From positions 186,001 to 250,000 of the forward strand of contig NZ_FMVM01000004.1 in NCBI RefSeq assembly GCF_900102085.1: DNA of 64,000 nt. Direction: 5' to 3'. The notes under the pieces were generated by a model. The model saw only the letters and a program-made list of their open reading frames with translations, ran no database searches and was not told the DNA's origin. Shown one piece after another: positions 8,535-17,846 of the stretch (position 1 is the stretch's first letter; each line of letters begins with the position of its first letter). Position numbers and translations under genes: made by a program. This DNA is from Paenibacillus polysaccharolyticus (GTDB lineage Bacteria > Bacillota > Bacilli > Paenibacillales > Paenibacillaceae).

Positions 8535-9388
8535 AAGGACAATCCAACGTTTCACTTGAACAGGAAGGGCGTGCAGGCGCAGGCAAGGAACCTGGCTCAA
8601 GCCCGAAGCAGATCGTGAATCGCCCCAAACCACCGGGGAAGACCAAACATCTACTGACGCTAGTCATCATTGTGCTACTCTTGTGGGCGAGCGCAAAGCA
8701 GACGGATGCGAGCTTTGCAGAACTGTTCACGGGTGGCCCGGAGATGTGGAAGCTGCTGAAAGAGATGTTTCCGCCGCGCTGGAGTTATTTTGACAATATC
8801 GTACAGGGCATGCTGGAGACGATCCGTATGGCTTTGCTCGGGACAACCATCGGTGCAATCATTGCTATTCCTATTTCCATCATCTGTGCAGGTAATTTGG
8901 CGCCGAGCCGCTGGATCTATTATCCGGCACGCTTTCTATTAAATCTGATTCGTACGGTTCCTGACTTGCTACTGGCAGCGTTGTTCGTTGCTGTATTTGG
9001 ACTGGGGCCGGTTCCGGGGATTCTCGCACTGGCTGTATTCTCGGTAGGTCTGATCGCCAAGCTCACCTATGAAACGCTGGAGACGATTGACAAAGGACCG
9101 CTTGAAGCGATGACCGCTGTGGGCATGAACCGAATTCAGCTTATTGTCTATGGTGTCGTGCCGCAACTGGCAGCCCAGTTTACGTCTTATGTACTGTATG
9201 CCTTCGAAATTAACGTACGTGCCGCCGCCATCCTTGGACTCGTCGGAGCGGGTGGTATCGGACTTTATTATGAAGCTACACTTGGATTCCTGGAGTATGA
9301 CAAGACGAATACCATTATTATTTTCACACTGGCCATCGTTCTGATTATCGACTATGTGAGCACTAAGCTGCGGGAGAAATTGTTATGA
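8531..9388 (+). CDS. phnE: Phosphonate-type ABC transporter permease, first copy
   Basis: A 285-residue inner-membrane subunit of the Phn importer. A hydrophilic N-terminal tail of about 35 residues precedes the first membrane helix. The ATPase-contact (EAA) loop is visible as [20 protein letters not shown], followed by the PhnE-typical [20 protein letters not shown]. It overlaps phnC and the second permease gene by four bases each. Two different PhnE proteins probably form a heterodimeric channel. Confidence 0.94.
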   Translation: MKGQSNVSLEQEGRAGAGKEPGSSPKQIVNRPKPPGKTKHLLTLVIIVLLLWASAKQTDASFAELFTGGPEMWKLLKEMFPPRWSYFDNIVQGMLETIRMALLGTTIGAIIAIPISIICAGNLAPSRWIYYPARFLLNLIRTVPDLLLAALFVAVFGLGPVPGILALAVFSVGLIAKLTYETLETIDKGPLEAMTAVGMNRIQLIVYGVVPQLAAQFTSYVLYAFEINVRAAAILGLVGAGGIGLYYEATLGFLEYDKTNTIIIFTLAIVLIIDYVSTKLREKLL

Positions 9389-10197
9389 TGAAAAATGAAG
9401 CGAGCCGTATTCGGCCAAGACCCAAACCACGGAAAAATCCGCTGCGCTGGCTTATCATTCTGCTGTTAATTCTGGTCTATGCGTGGGCGCTTGCGGGTGT
9501 ACCCTTTACCGGATTCAAGGAAACCGCCGGACAGATCATGAAAGCTATTATTGCGGGTATTTTCTCGCCTGACTGGAATTTCGTCTATTTGCCGGAAGGC
9601 GAGGATTTGCTTCGCGGACTGCTGGATACTCTGGCGATTTCTGTTTTAGGTACTGTGATCTCCGCTGTGCTCTGTATACCGTTTGCTTTCTGGTCTGCAC
9701 GGAATATGAGTGGACATCGGGCGATCTCGGGTGCGGGTAAAATGATGCTTAGTTTCATCCGTACATTTCCCGAGATTATTATGGCTCTCTTGTTCATTAA
9801 GGCCGTAGGTCCCGGATCATTCGCAGGGGTGTTAGCCCTTGGACTTCACTCGATTGGGATGCTGGGTAAACTGTACGCGGATGAGGTTGAAAATATTGAC
9901 TACGGCCCGTCCGAAGCGTTACTGGCTTCCGGAGCGACCCGGTTGCAGCAACTCTGGTTTGCCATCTTGCCGCAGGTTATCCCGGGTTTCCTGAACTATA
10001 CGTTGTATCGGTTCGAAATTAATGTTCGTTCTGCCACGATCCTCGGTGTGATCGGCGCAGGCGGGATCGGAACACCGCTGATCTTTGCACTCAGCACACG
10101 CAACTGGCCGCGTGTCGGCATTATCCTGCTCGGCATTATCGTGATGATCACGATCATTGACCTGATCTCGGGGTATATTCGGAAGAAACTGGTGTAG
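9385..10197 (+). CDS. phnE: Phosphonate-type ABC transporter permease, second copy
   Basis: A 270-residue permease paralogous to the preceding one, with the EAA loop EALLASGATRLQQLWFAILP and the matching INVRSATILGVIGAGGIGTP. The N-terminal tail is rich in Arg, Pro and Lys. It starts inside the stop codon of the first permease gene (ATGA), so the two should be made in equal amounts. It ends the operon; a weak hairpin with a T-run near 10225-10266 may terminate it. Confidence 0.94.
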   Translation: MMKNEASRIRPRPKPRKNPLRWLIILLLILVYAWALAGVPFTGFKETAGQIMKAIIAGIFSPDWNFVYLPEGEDLLRGLLDTLAISVLGTVISAVLCIPFAFWSARNMSGHRAISGAGKMMLSFIRTFPEIIMALLFIKAVGPGSFAGVLALGLHSIGMLGKLYADEVENIDYGPSEALLASGATRLQQLWFAILPQVIPGFLNYTLYRFEINVRSATILGVIGAGGIGTPLIFALSTRNWPRVGIILLGIIVMITIIDLISGYIRKKLV

Positions 10198-10224
10198 GTG
10201 ACGGAATGAAGTGGTAGAGAAAAG

Positions 10225-10266
10225 GACTATCTTTTGCTGGATGATACGGCAGGAGGTAGTTTTTTT
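10225..10266 (+). terminator. Possible terminator of the phn operon
   Basis: ACTATCT and AGGTAGT can pair with wobble around an imperfect stem, followed by TTTTTTT. The stem is weak, so confidence is modest. Confidence 0.4.
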
Positions 10267-10426
10267 GATTTTAAATCAACAGGCTCTAAATGTAGTTATA
10301 TGTTGGTAGTTGCCTAATTTTTCACTTGAAATAATTTGTAAAAATAGTTGTACAATTTGCTTAATTCTCTATTCAATTATTTGTAATTTATTCCGATTTT
10401 AATATGAGAAGGAGGTGAATTTCATT

Positions 10427-11050
10427 TTGAGAATTATTTTACCTATTATTGCATCGATATTGAGTATTGGAGGAGGGGGAGTTTTTGCCTATTTTTTGTT
10501 TATACTGCTTTTATCTATAGACGATGGTGGATTTCGTATTTTCATTGGTCCGCCTAAAAGCGAGACTCTTCTCAAACTTGCCTTAATTCTTCTGCCGTTT
10601 GTTGTCGCGGTATATGTTCTTAACAAGAAGCAACAGCATGCAATAAAAAAAACAATTATCGTTTCTTTTGTAGCATCTTTTGTAATGAGTTTTATATTAA
10701 TACCATATCAAAGTGCAGTATTCGACTTTTTTAGAACGCCTTCGAAACATGTCCAATCGGAGATTCAAAGTCAAGTGCAGCACATTATTGATGAACAACA
10801 CTTGCCTTTTGTCATAGACCAGAAAGAAAGTGAAGGCCGGACCGATCACGAAGTCATACGAACCGTTGTTTATATGAGAAAAATACAAGAAGAAGATATA
10901 GAAAAAAACGAGGTAAAGCCATTTGTTAATACAACATTTGAGACGGATGTTAAGCTAACTTTTAGGGGACAAGCGGAAGATAATTATGTAACAGTTGTAA
11001 TTGACAGGGGAAAAGAAATATATTGTACAAATGAGTTTTATTGTAGGTAG
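10427..11050 (+). CDS. Membrane protein of unknown function
   Basis: About 207 residues. Three hydrophobic segments are visible: an N-terminal IILPIIASILSIGGGGVFAY with the following LFILLL, a middle LALILLPFVVAVYVL, and IIVSFVASFVMSFILI. A soluble C-terminal part of about 100 residues follows, containing many acidic residues and ending in CTNEFYCR. I favour the TTG start at 10427, eleven bases after GGAGG; a GTG at 10415 overlaps that site. I do not recognise a family. A decayed relative of the first half of this gene lies immediately downstream, so it belongs to a small local paralogous group. Confidence 0.6.
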   Translation: MRIILPIIASILSIGGGGVFAYFLFILLLSIDDGGFRIFIGPPKSETLLKLALILLPFVVAVYVLNKKQQHAIKKTIIVSFVASFVMSFILIPYQSAVFDFFRTPSKHVQSEIQSQVQHIIDEQHLPFVIDQKESEGRTDHEVIRTVVYMRKIQEEDIEKNEVKPFVNTTFETDVKLTFRGQAEDNYVTVVIDRGKEIYCTNEFYCR

Positions 11051-11139
11051 CTGAATTTAAAATCAGAATTAACTATACATATTTTTTTCCCGCTCGCAAG
11101 AATTTCTAGTTATCATTCATTTATCCGTATAAGATACCG

Positions 11140-11309
11140 ATGCTCAAAGGGGCGTGGGCTATTATACGGATTATTTTGTTGATTCTAACGAGCGTTCTGA
11201 GTATTGCTGGAGGACTCGTATTATACTGAACATGGCGCTAACGCTGTTCCCATTTGTTGTTGTGGTGTATTTCCTTAAGAGAAAAAAAGAATATGTGTCA
11301 TTAAAATGA
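11140..11309 (+). pseudogene. Degraded, internally deleted paralogue of the preceding membrane protein
   Basis: From 11140 the frame reads IIRIILLILTSVLSIAGG, closely matching ILRIILPIIASILSIGGG of the gene at 10427, then stops at 11227. In another frame, from 11232, MALTLFPFVVVVYFLKRKK matches LALILLPFVVAVYVLNKKQ before a stop at 11307. The part between these two segments in the intact gene (about 28 residues) is missing, and nothing matches its C-terminal domain. This is the residue of a tandem duplication followed by deletion and frameshift. Confidence 0.75.
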
Positions 11310-11567
11310 TCGTGTAGCTGTTTATCGCATTCTAGATATTTGGTTTTATGTGGTTCATTAATTTTTAGAAATTAGATATATTGGTAAAATTAGAATTTTG
11401 TCTGTGTTACAATTGAAGTAGTGGCGAGAGTAATAGATCGTGTCGGTGTTGCCTGTTGAATATAGCCGCTGGACAAGTTGGAACGTACATAATGATGTTG
11501 GATATATGGCTCGACACGTTAACTTTTAACGTTAAAGTCGACCTTTTTGCAAGGAGGTAACTATGCT
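11310..11567. other. Non-coding stretch before the 11.57-kb gene
   Basis: No protein or RNA gene is visible here. TACAAT at 11408-11413 is a possible -10 box without a convincing -35. A small inverted repeat (TTAACttttAACGTTAA) lies near 11519-11534, shortly before the ribosome binding site of the next gene. Confidence 0.3.
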
Positions 11568-11828
11568 ATGGAAACATTTTATTTGATATGGATCGTCTTT
11601 ATGGTGCTTATATTGCTGTACCGAATGATCTTTCAGAAGTTTAAAAAGCATAACCGGGAAAATATCGGACTCAGTGCGATTCTTATTATTTTTATAGGTA
11701 GCGGCGCTTCATTTACGCAGATGAACCTTATTTTTGTCATTGGTATCTTGGCCTTTGCGGCTTATTGTGCGGTGTGGAACAGCATTCTTTTTGTAAGAGA
11801 AGGCTATGAAAATCCACGCCTCAGATGA
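11568..11828 (+). CDS. Small membrane protein, unknown function
   Basis: An 86-residue protein with three hydrophobic stretches: FYLIWIVFMVLILLY at the N-terminus, IGLSAILIIFIGSGASF in the middle, and LIFVIGILAFAAYCAVW near the end. A basic loop (FQKFKKHNREN) follows the first helix. AAGGAGG at 11551-11557 supports the ATG at 11568. I do not recognise a family. It is followed directly by a strong bidirectional terminator. Confidence 0.6.
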   Translation: METFYLIWIVFMVLILLYRMIFQKFKKHNRENIGLSAILIIFIGSGASFTQMNLIFVIGILAFAAYCAVWNSILFVREGYENPRLR

Positions 11829-11863
11829 GCTGATTCAAAAAACGACAAAGACCTAAAAAAACT

Positions 11864-11922
11864 ACAAAAAAACCGAAACCACCGCCGCCTGTTTCTGGCC
11901 GCCGGACTGGTTTCGGTTTTTC
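11864..11922. terminator. Strong bidirectional terminator
   Basis: AAAACCGAAACCA and TGGTTTCGGTTTT form a perfect 13-bp stem, with an A-run on the left and a T-run on the right. It separates the plus-strand small membrane gene from the minus-strand secreted-protein gene. Confidence 0.9.
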
Positions 11923-11953
11923 GTTATTGCTTTTAAGCTTGCTTACTACTAGA

Positions 11954-14761
11954 CTAGCTCGCCAATGGCAAAGCAGCTTTGCTGACTTGTACCGTGACGG
12001 TTTCCGTGTTAGTTACGCCAGCGGCATTGATCAGTTCCGCGCGATACGTGTATGTTCCGTTCGCACGACCGCTCAGGTCGGTTTTTGCCGTTTGAGCAGA
12101 TGGTGTAGCAGCGTTCAACGCTTGCGTATCGATCAGTACATCATTTTCATAGAGGCGATACTCGGTTGCGTTGGTTCCCCACCAGAGGTTCATCGTTACG
12201 GTGTAGTTGCCATCGCCGTCCCAGTTGTTTTGAGACAAAACGGCTTTACCTGGAGCCGCGTTCGCAATTTGAACCGTTAACTCGTCACTGCGAGTAGCAC
12301 CTTTGTCGTTGATCAGCTCGGCAACATACGTATAGGTTCCGTTCGCTTTGTCTTTAATCGCCGTTTTAGCAAACTGTGAAGAAGGGGAAGTTGCTGTTAA
12401 CTTTTGCGTATCCACAAGGACACCGTTCTCATACAGCTTGTACTCGGTGGCATTTTCACCCCACCACAGATTCATGCTAACGTTGAATGAACCATCAGAC
12501 AGCCCGGTGGTATGTCCGTTATCGGAAGAAAGCACCGGTTTACCCGGCGCTCCTTCGGCTGGAGTAGAAGGGTTTTCGCCTCCACCTTGTTCTTCCGAAG
12601 CTACAACGTCATCCAAGCTTCTTGGTTTCAATTGATAGACATCTTTGAAAATGGCAGACACACCTGTGATATCAATCTTGTCACCAGCAACATAAGGGAA
12701 AGTCGTTTCACTCACACCGGTACGCGTATCCACACGCACATGTGTGCTTGTCCCGTCCGCAGCTACCGCATCAAATTCAAATGAACCGGCTGGTGTAGCG
12801 CTGATGATGTTCTGAACTGTTACATTTTTCAATTGAACGAGTTGACCTTGATTCGCATCATTTATGGCTGTAACCAGCGCTGGAGCTGGAACAGAAGCGG
12901 TTCCAGTTTTCTCAATCGCAACCACATCGGTTAATTCGAACTCGCTGTTGTAGATCGTTGTGGGTGCAGTCACTTTCACTTTGTCACCTACATCGAATCC
13001 GCTCGTGTGCTGGAACACGTAGATTCCCGCTGTATCATCCTGAAGATAGAAGGCTTGTCCACCGAAAGAACCCGGTTTCGTTGTGACAACACCTTCAACG
13101 GTAACTGTAGTGCCAGCCGCTTTGGTGCGTGCCTCGGCAACGCTAATGGTTGCTGGAATTGGACCTTGTTCTTCTGGTAGTGGCTGTGCCGGTACGTTAG
13201 CAATGCTTACCGCACTGGTAATCAGGTTGCTACCGTTCAGACGCAGACGTAAGCTGGCGTTGCCATTCGTGCCTGGTTTGATGCGTACATTCAGATCTTT
13301 GATCCCGCGTCCCTTGCTATCTGACGTTACACTAAACGCCGAGCTGTATCCGTATGAAGTTGGCCATGTTCCGCTATCATTCTGGATCATAGCTACCTGT
13401 GTTCCACCCGTCAGATAAATACCTGCACTGTACCCGGAAACGGTAGTGTTTGGAGCCATATTTTCTACAACCACACGAATCTGGAAGTCCTCGGCATTCG
13501 GCAATGTATCTTGCTTCACGAAGCTGTAAGCTGCGTTAGCACTGGATGCAGGGCCGCCATAAGAGCCTGGCTTGAACGTGGAACGATCATACCACTTGTA
13601 TCCGGCCGCAGGCGCAGCCCAAGGTTCAGCTTGCGGTTCAGTGGAAGCCGCTGGCTCCTCGAATGGTAACAGCGCTGTAGCTGTATCCAATGTAAGGCCG
13701 TTTACTTCGGACAGCTTAGTATAGTTTTCTTGTGTCGCCAGCCAGTTTACCGTATTCACGAGTAATACAGCATCATCGACTTCTTTGAAGCCGTCATATG
13801 TCGTTTTGCGTGTGCCTGTTTCTTCGCGCAAATATTTCGGGGATGCATCTTCCACCGGGGAAGAGTCACCGATGAAGGCCGCTTTACCTGCACCCAGTTT
13901 GGATACAGCCACATATGGACCTTCTTCGATACCGCCACCGTTATATACACCTTGGTCAACGGCGTTATTCCATTTGGCATTGGTTTTTGGCAAGTACACA
14001 ATACCTTTGGCTTTCTCCGGATCTGTGATCGCCAGCGTGGAGCCTGCGTGCATCGCTACCGCAGATACGCCTTCGGTAATGCCGAATGCTTGATTCGCAG
14101 GTACGATGATATTGGCATTAATATCCCCGAGTGCGTTATACCGGAAACGTACGCCGAAGTTATCGGACAACCAGTCCGTGCTGGTTACATCTTGCATGGC
14201 TGCTGAATTGCGCTCATCTGTGCTCATGCCTTTGGTTGGGTCTTCGTATGCACCGCGGCGATAGCCGTTAATGACTTCAGAACCATCCCAGCGATTTTTG
14301 TTACGGTCGGCATTGTAGTGATCTCCAATGAAGAAGATGCTACCGCCGGATTCAACATATTGTTTCAATGCCGCTTGTTCAGACGTTTTGAAAGGAATTT
14401 GAGGTTCTGCAATGACAAATACGTTGTATTCTTTCAGATCATCATAGGTAAAAGGTGTCGTTTTGCGCAGTTCTTTTACATAATAACCGTCGTTCGCCAG
14501 AGCATTACCGAAATCCGAGAAGCCACCGTCAATAACCCAATCGGCTGCTCCGGCAGTCTGACCGTGCGAATTGTCGAACAGCACTTTCTTACCAGCGTTC
14601 TGGTTAACGACCTTGGCTTGAATGAATGGTGCCGGGTCTGTCGGTCCTTCCGCATGAACCGAAGCATCTCCGTTCCATAATCCGATCTGAAGTGGCAAAG
14701 CCATGGATAATGCCAGGAGTGATTTTAACCAAACTCCCCGCAAACGTTTCATTTTACCCAA
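11954..14761 (-). CDS. Large secreted protein: DUF4350/glutamine-amidotransferase-like domain, OB-fold, two FN3-like modules
   Basis: About 935 residues. A signal peptide (KSLLALSMALPLQIGLW, cleavage near VHAEG) sends it outside. Residues 50-350 resemble the DUF4350/ThuA-like flavodoxin fold: KVLFDNSHGQTAG, DDLKEYNVFVIAEPQ, YVESGGSIFFIGDHYN and AAFIGDSSPVED. A middle beta-rich part is followed by an OB-fold like that of the YhcR nuclease (ISVAEARTKAAGTTVTVEGV, AFYLQDDTAGIYVFQ). Two tandem modules, each with an MNLWWGxNATEYxLYEN core, resemble FN3/carbohydrate-binding modules of Paenibacillus chitinases. No nuclease active site was recognised. The start is uncertain: TTG at 14761 sits six bases after GGGAGGG; ATG at 14752 is the alternative. 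Probably acts on extracellular polymers. Confidence 0.75.
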   Translation of the reverse strand: MGKMKRLRGVWLKSLLALSMALPLQIGLWNGDASVHAEGPTDPAPFIQAKVVNQNAGKKVLFDNSHGQTAGAADWVIDGGFSDFGNALANDGYYVKELRKTTPFTYDDLKEYNVFVIAEPQIPFKTSEQAALKQYVESGGSIFFIGDHYNADRNKNRWDGSEVINGYRRGAYEDPTKGMSTDERNSAAMQDVTSTDWLSDNFGVRFRYNALGDINANIIVPANQAFGITEGVSAVAMHAGSTLAITDPEKAKGIVYLPKTNAKWNNAVDQGVYNGGGIEEGPYVAVSKLGAGKAAFIGDSSPVEDASPKYLREETGTRKTTYDGFKEVDDAVLLVNTVNWLATQENYTKLSEVNGLTLDTATALLPFEEPAASTEPQAEPWAAPAAGYKWYDRSTFKPGSYGGPASSANAAYSFVKQDTLPNAEDFQIRVVVENMAPNTTVSGYSAGIYLTGGTQVAMIQNDSGTWPTSYGYSSAFSVTSDSKGRGIKDLNVRIKPGTNGNASLRLRLNGSNLITSAVSIANVPAQPLPEEQGPIPATISVAEARTKAAGTTVTVEGVVTTKPGSFGGQAFYLQDDTAGIYVFQHTSGFDVGDKVKVTAPTTIYNSEFELTDVVAIEKTGTASVPAPALVTAINDANQGQLVQLKNVTVQNIISATPAGSFEFDAVAADGTSTHVRVDTRTGVSETTFPYVAGDKIDITGVSAIFKDVYQLKPRSLDDVVASEEQGGGENPSTPAEGAPGKPVLSSDNGHTTGLSDGSFNVSMNLWWGENATEYKLYENGVLVDTQKLTATSPSSQFAKTAIKDKANGTYTYVAELINDKGATRSDELTVQIANAAPGKAVLSQNNWDGDGNYTVTMNLWWGTNATEYRLYENDVLIDTQALNAATPSAQTAKTDLSGRANGTYTYRAELINAAGVTNTETVTVQVSKAALPLAS

Positions 14762-14967
14762 CCAAATCCCTCCCAAATATTAGTTGATTCATGAGTTCGT
14801 CCATATTCTACCACATGAAAATCTCACATAGTCATAACAAATTGTAAAAATTAGATCGAACTTTGTAAAATTAGGTATTTCGTCATATGAATAGGTCGTT
14901 TGGATTATTGGTTATTACAGGAATGGAAATAATAATGTGGTGGATAACGGAGTAGGGGAACGCAAAG

Positions 14968-14995
14968 TAAAAAAGCCATCTCTACGAGATGACTT
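14968..14995 (-). terminator. Terminator overlapping the end of the sigma factor gene
   Basis: On the minus strand GTCATCTC, three bases, GAGATGGC, then TTTTTT. The stem contains the last codons and the TAG stop of the sigma gene, so the terminator is built into the coding sequence. Confidence 0.8.
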
Positions 14996-15458
14996 TGGCA
15001 CGAATACGATTGACGGCGTGGAAAACGGAAGATTTGATCATGCCTTCACTGCGGTTCACCATCTGGGCTGTTTCTTTAATGGAATACCCATGGATCAGGC
15101 GCAGCTCCAAAATTTTGCGATGCTCGGTATTGTGGATATGGGAGACAATTTCGTTAACTCCTTCATTAATCTCCATCTGAGGAGTATCAACATGGTGCGC
15201 AGGGGTTTCCAGCCGGCTGTCTCGGCGTAAGGTCCGGGTACGTCTGCGAAAGCTGTCCATAGCCAGGTTACGGGCGATGCGTTTAAGATAGTAGAGAATT
15301 CGGTCTTCAGGAATATGGACAGTGACGTTCATGAGACGGATAAAACAATCCTGCGCCAAGTCTTCCGCATCCTGCGGCTGTTTGACGATTTGGGATAGAT
15401 ACCTGGTGATTTCTGATTTATAGTTAATGTAAGCATCATTAATCTGTGTGTGGTTCAT
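14982..15458 (-). CDS. ECF-type RNA polymerase sigma factor
   Basis: A 158-residue sigma factor. Region 2 includes DAEDLAQDCFIRLM and YYLKRIARNLAMDSFRRRTR, the core-binding and -10 recognition helices. Region 4 includes HRKILELRLIHGYSIKETAQ and EGMIKSSVFHAVNRIRAK, the helix-turn-helix that reads the -35 box. It would direct RNA polymerase to a small regulon, often for envelope stress or export. No anti-sigma gene is adjacent: upstream is a divergent response regulator and downstream is the large secreted protein gene. The ATG at 15458 is preceded on its strand by GGGGG about 11 bases away. Confidence 0.9.
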   Translation of the reverse strand: MNHTQINDAYINYKSEITRYLSQIVKQPQDAEDLAQDCFIRLMNVTVHIPEDRILYYLKRIARNLAMDSFRRRTRTLRRDSRLETPAHHVDTPQMEINEGVNEIVSHIHNTEHRKILELRLIHGYSIKETAQMVNRSEGMIKSSVFHAVNRIRAKVIS

Positions 15459-15669
15459 AAGATGTGAATCCCCCTTGGATATGGATCAAACCTTGGTTCC
15501 GGTCCGTTTGGCGTTCTGTTAATGCCAGTATAGCGGGAGGTTGTTTCCAAAAGGTTCAGAGTTGTATCGGAGTTGTAACATTTCTTGATTTCCTCTGTTC
15601 AAGCAGTCGGCTTGGGATACAGAATATAGACAGATGAAATTCATAGAGCAGGGAGATTACGAATGTATT

Positions 15670-16383
15670 ATGAGACCAAAAGAGATATTAATCATCGAAG
15701 ATGAAGAGTCCATTCGCGATATATTGTCCTATTCGCTTCGCAAGGAAGGGTTCGAGATCAAGGAGGCGGCTTCGGGCAGGGAAGGATTGAATTTGCTGCG
15801 GGAGTCGAGGCCCGATCTGATTCTACTTGACCTGATGTTGCCCGATATGAGCGGCTTCGATGTGTGCAGACAGTTGTCTGTGAATTCCAAAATCCCGGTA
15901 ATCATGATTACGGCAAAGTCCGATATGCTGGATAAGGTGCTTGGTATGGAACTGGGGGCCGACGATTACATTACAAAGCCTTTTGATATCCGCGAAGTGG
16001 TTGCCCGCATCCGGGCTATTTTCCGCCGGATCGATCTCATCAGCGAAACGCTGGAGAACCAGTCTTACGAAGTCGTTAGGTTAGGCAAACATATCGAGAT
16101 TCGTAAGGATGAGCGCGAGGTGTGGAAGGACGGAGAACGGGCAGGGCTCACCAACAAGGAGTATGATCTGCTACTCTTCCTCGTGAACCACCACCGCAAA
16201 GTACATACACGTTCAGAGCTGCTGGACAAGGTGTGGGGATTTGATTTTGCAGGAGATACGCGTACCGTGGACATCCACGTTCAGCGCATTCGCAAAAAGC
16301 TGGATAGCGGCGATCAAGGCATATCGATGATTGAAACGGTATTTGGCGTAGGGTACAAGCTGAATATTCAGGTGCAGACATGA
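15670..16383 (+). CDS. OmpR/PhoB-family response regulator
   Basis: About 237 residues. The receiver domain has the acidic pocket IIEDEES, the phosphoacceptor Asp54 in LLDLMLP, and Lys103 in TKPFD. The C-terminal winged helix ends in the typical TRTVDIHVQRIRKKL and VFGVGYKL. It is activated by the histidine kinase encoded next, with which it overlaps by four bases. The start is not certain: ATG at 15670 begins the natural receiver sequence, but GGGAG lies about 14 bases before it; ATG at 15634 is an alternative. The regulator probably controls the downstream ABC genes. Confidence 0.93.
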   Translation: MRPKEILIIEDEESIRDILSYSLRKEGFEIKEAASGREGLNLLRESRPDLILLDLMLPDMSGFDVCRQLSVNSKIPVIMITAKSDMLDKVLGMELGADDYITKPFDIREVVARIRAIFRRIDLISETLENQSYEVVRLGKHIEIRKDEREVWKDGERAGLTNKEYDLLLFLVNHHRKVHTRSELLDKVWGFDFAGDTRTVDIHVQRIRKKLDSGDQGISMIETVFGVGYKLNIQVQT

Positions 16384-17846
16384 AATGGACGATTCAGTTC
16401 AAGATGGTTGTGCTGTTCTCGGTGATCGTTTTTATCGGTTTCTCGGCACTGCTAATTCTGTCCAACAAGGTTGCTCAAGAGAATATGTATCGTGAAGTGC
16501 GAGAGGATATGGTGCAATCCAAAAAAAATCTGGATATCGCCTTGAATCAGTACTTTCTCATACATAACAAACGGATCAGCAAAGATTCGCTGGAAGCAGG
16601 CAGCCGGGAATTAAAAGAGCAGATTGGCTCTGCTGTGGGTGGAAGCATTACGCTCTATCGTCCCGATGCCTCTATGTATGGCTCCAGCACCAGTGAAGGG
16701 AAACTGGTCAAACATACAGAGATAGAGGATTTGAGAGAAGCGATGCAATCTCGCATTGCCTATACGACAAAGGTGGATCAAGGACGGGTTGTCGCAAGCC
16801 TTTCTTTTCCGATTCAGAGTGACCAGCAACTTGTCGGCATTGTGCAACTCGAAAAGGATTATACGGATCTTTACCGACGCAATATGCGCTTTCAGGATAC
16901 AATTAAGCTGTTCGCAGCGACGATATTTGTGTTCGTTTTCATTGCTTCGATTTTTATTTCCCGGAAAATTACACAGCCCATTCGTGTGCTGACAAAGCGT
17001 TCTGCCGAAGTGGCTCAAGGTAGCCTGAATGCGGATATTCAGATTGCCACGAAGGATGAGATTGGGGAACTGGCGGCGAGCTTCACGGTCATGATTGACC
17101 GGGTAAGAGAGCAGATCGATGTGATTGAGCGAGAACGGGACGAAGTGAAACAAGTACAGGCACGAAGCAAGGTTTTTTTTGACAATGTGACACATGAATT
17201 AAAAACACCGCTGACGACCATTCTGGGCTATGCGCAGATTTTGCGGGATAATGGATTCACCGACCCGGATTTCTTCGACAAGGGCATGAATTATATCATC
17301 AAGGAAAGCCGTCGTCTGAATACGATGGTTGCGGATATTTTGGAAGTGTCCGTGTCTTCGGCAGTGATTGAGAACTACCGTTTTGCACGGGTTGACGTCT
17401 CGGAAGTTATTCGGGAAGCGTGTGAGGACATGTCGATCAAGGCAGGCAAATACAATATCGGCATTCATTATGAACTTGAAGAAGAGCTATATGTACGGGG
17501 GGATCGGGACAAGCTGAAAGAGGTATTCCTGAACGTACTGGATAACTCGGTCAAGTATAGTGATGTGAATTCGATCATTGAAGTGCAGTCCTCGCGGGAA
17601 GAACAGTCTATTGCCATTATGATTCGAGATCAGGGAGAAGGCATCGGTGAAGAAGCCCTGAATCATGTGTTTGAACCCTTTTACCAGGATAAGGGCATGA
17701 ACCGTGTCGAAAAAGGCAGTGCCGGCCTGGGGCTGTCGATTGTGAAAAACATTGTGGAGCGTCATGGAGGAACAGTGGAGATGAAAAGCATCATGCGGGA
17801 AGGGACGCAAGTCCATATCCGCCTGCCGGGGGATCGAAACACATGA
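16380..17846 (+). CDS. Membrane sensor histidine kinase with HAMP domain
   Basis: A 488-residue sensor. TM1 covers about residues 9-28, an extracellular sensor domain 30-172, TM2 175-195, HAMP 196-250 ([20 protein letters not shown]). The H-box is [14 protein letters not shown] with His272. The ATPase domain has the N-box [13 protein letters not shown] and G-boxes RDQGEGIGE and [12 protein letters not shown]. The sensor domain has no cysteines or obvious ligand motif. Start and stop overlap its neighbours by four bases, so regulator, kinase and the following anchored protein form one translational unit. Confidence 0.93.
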
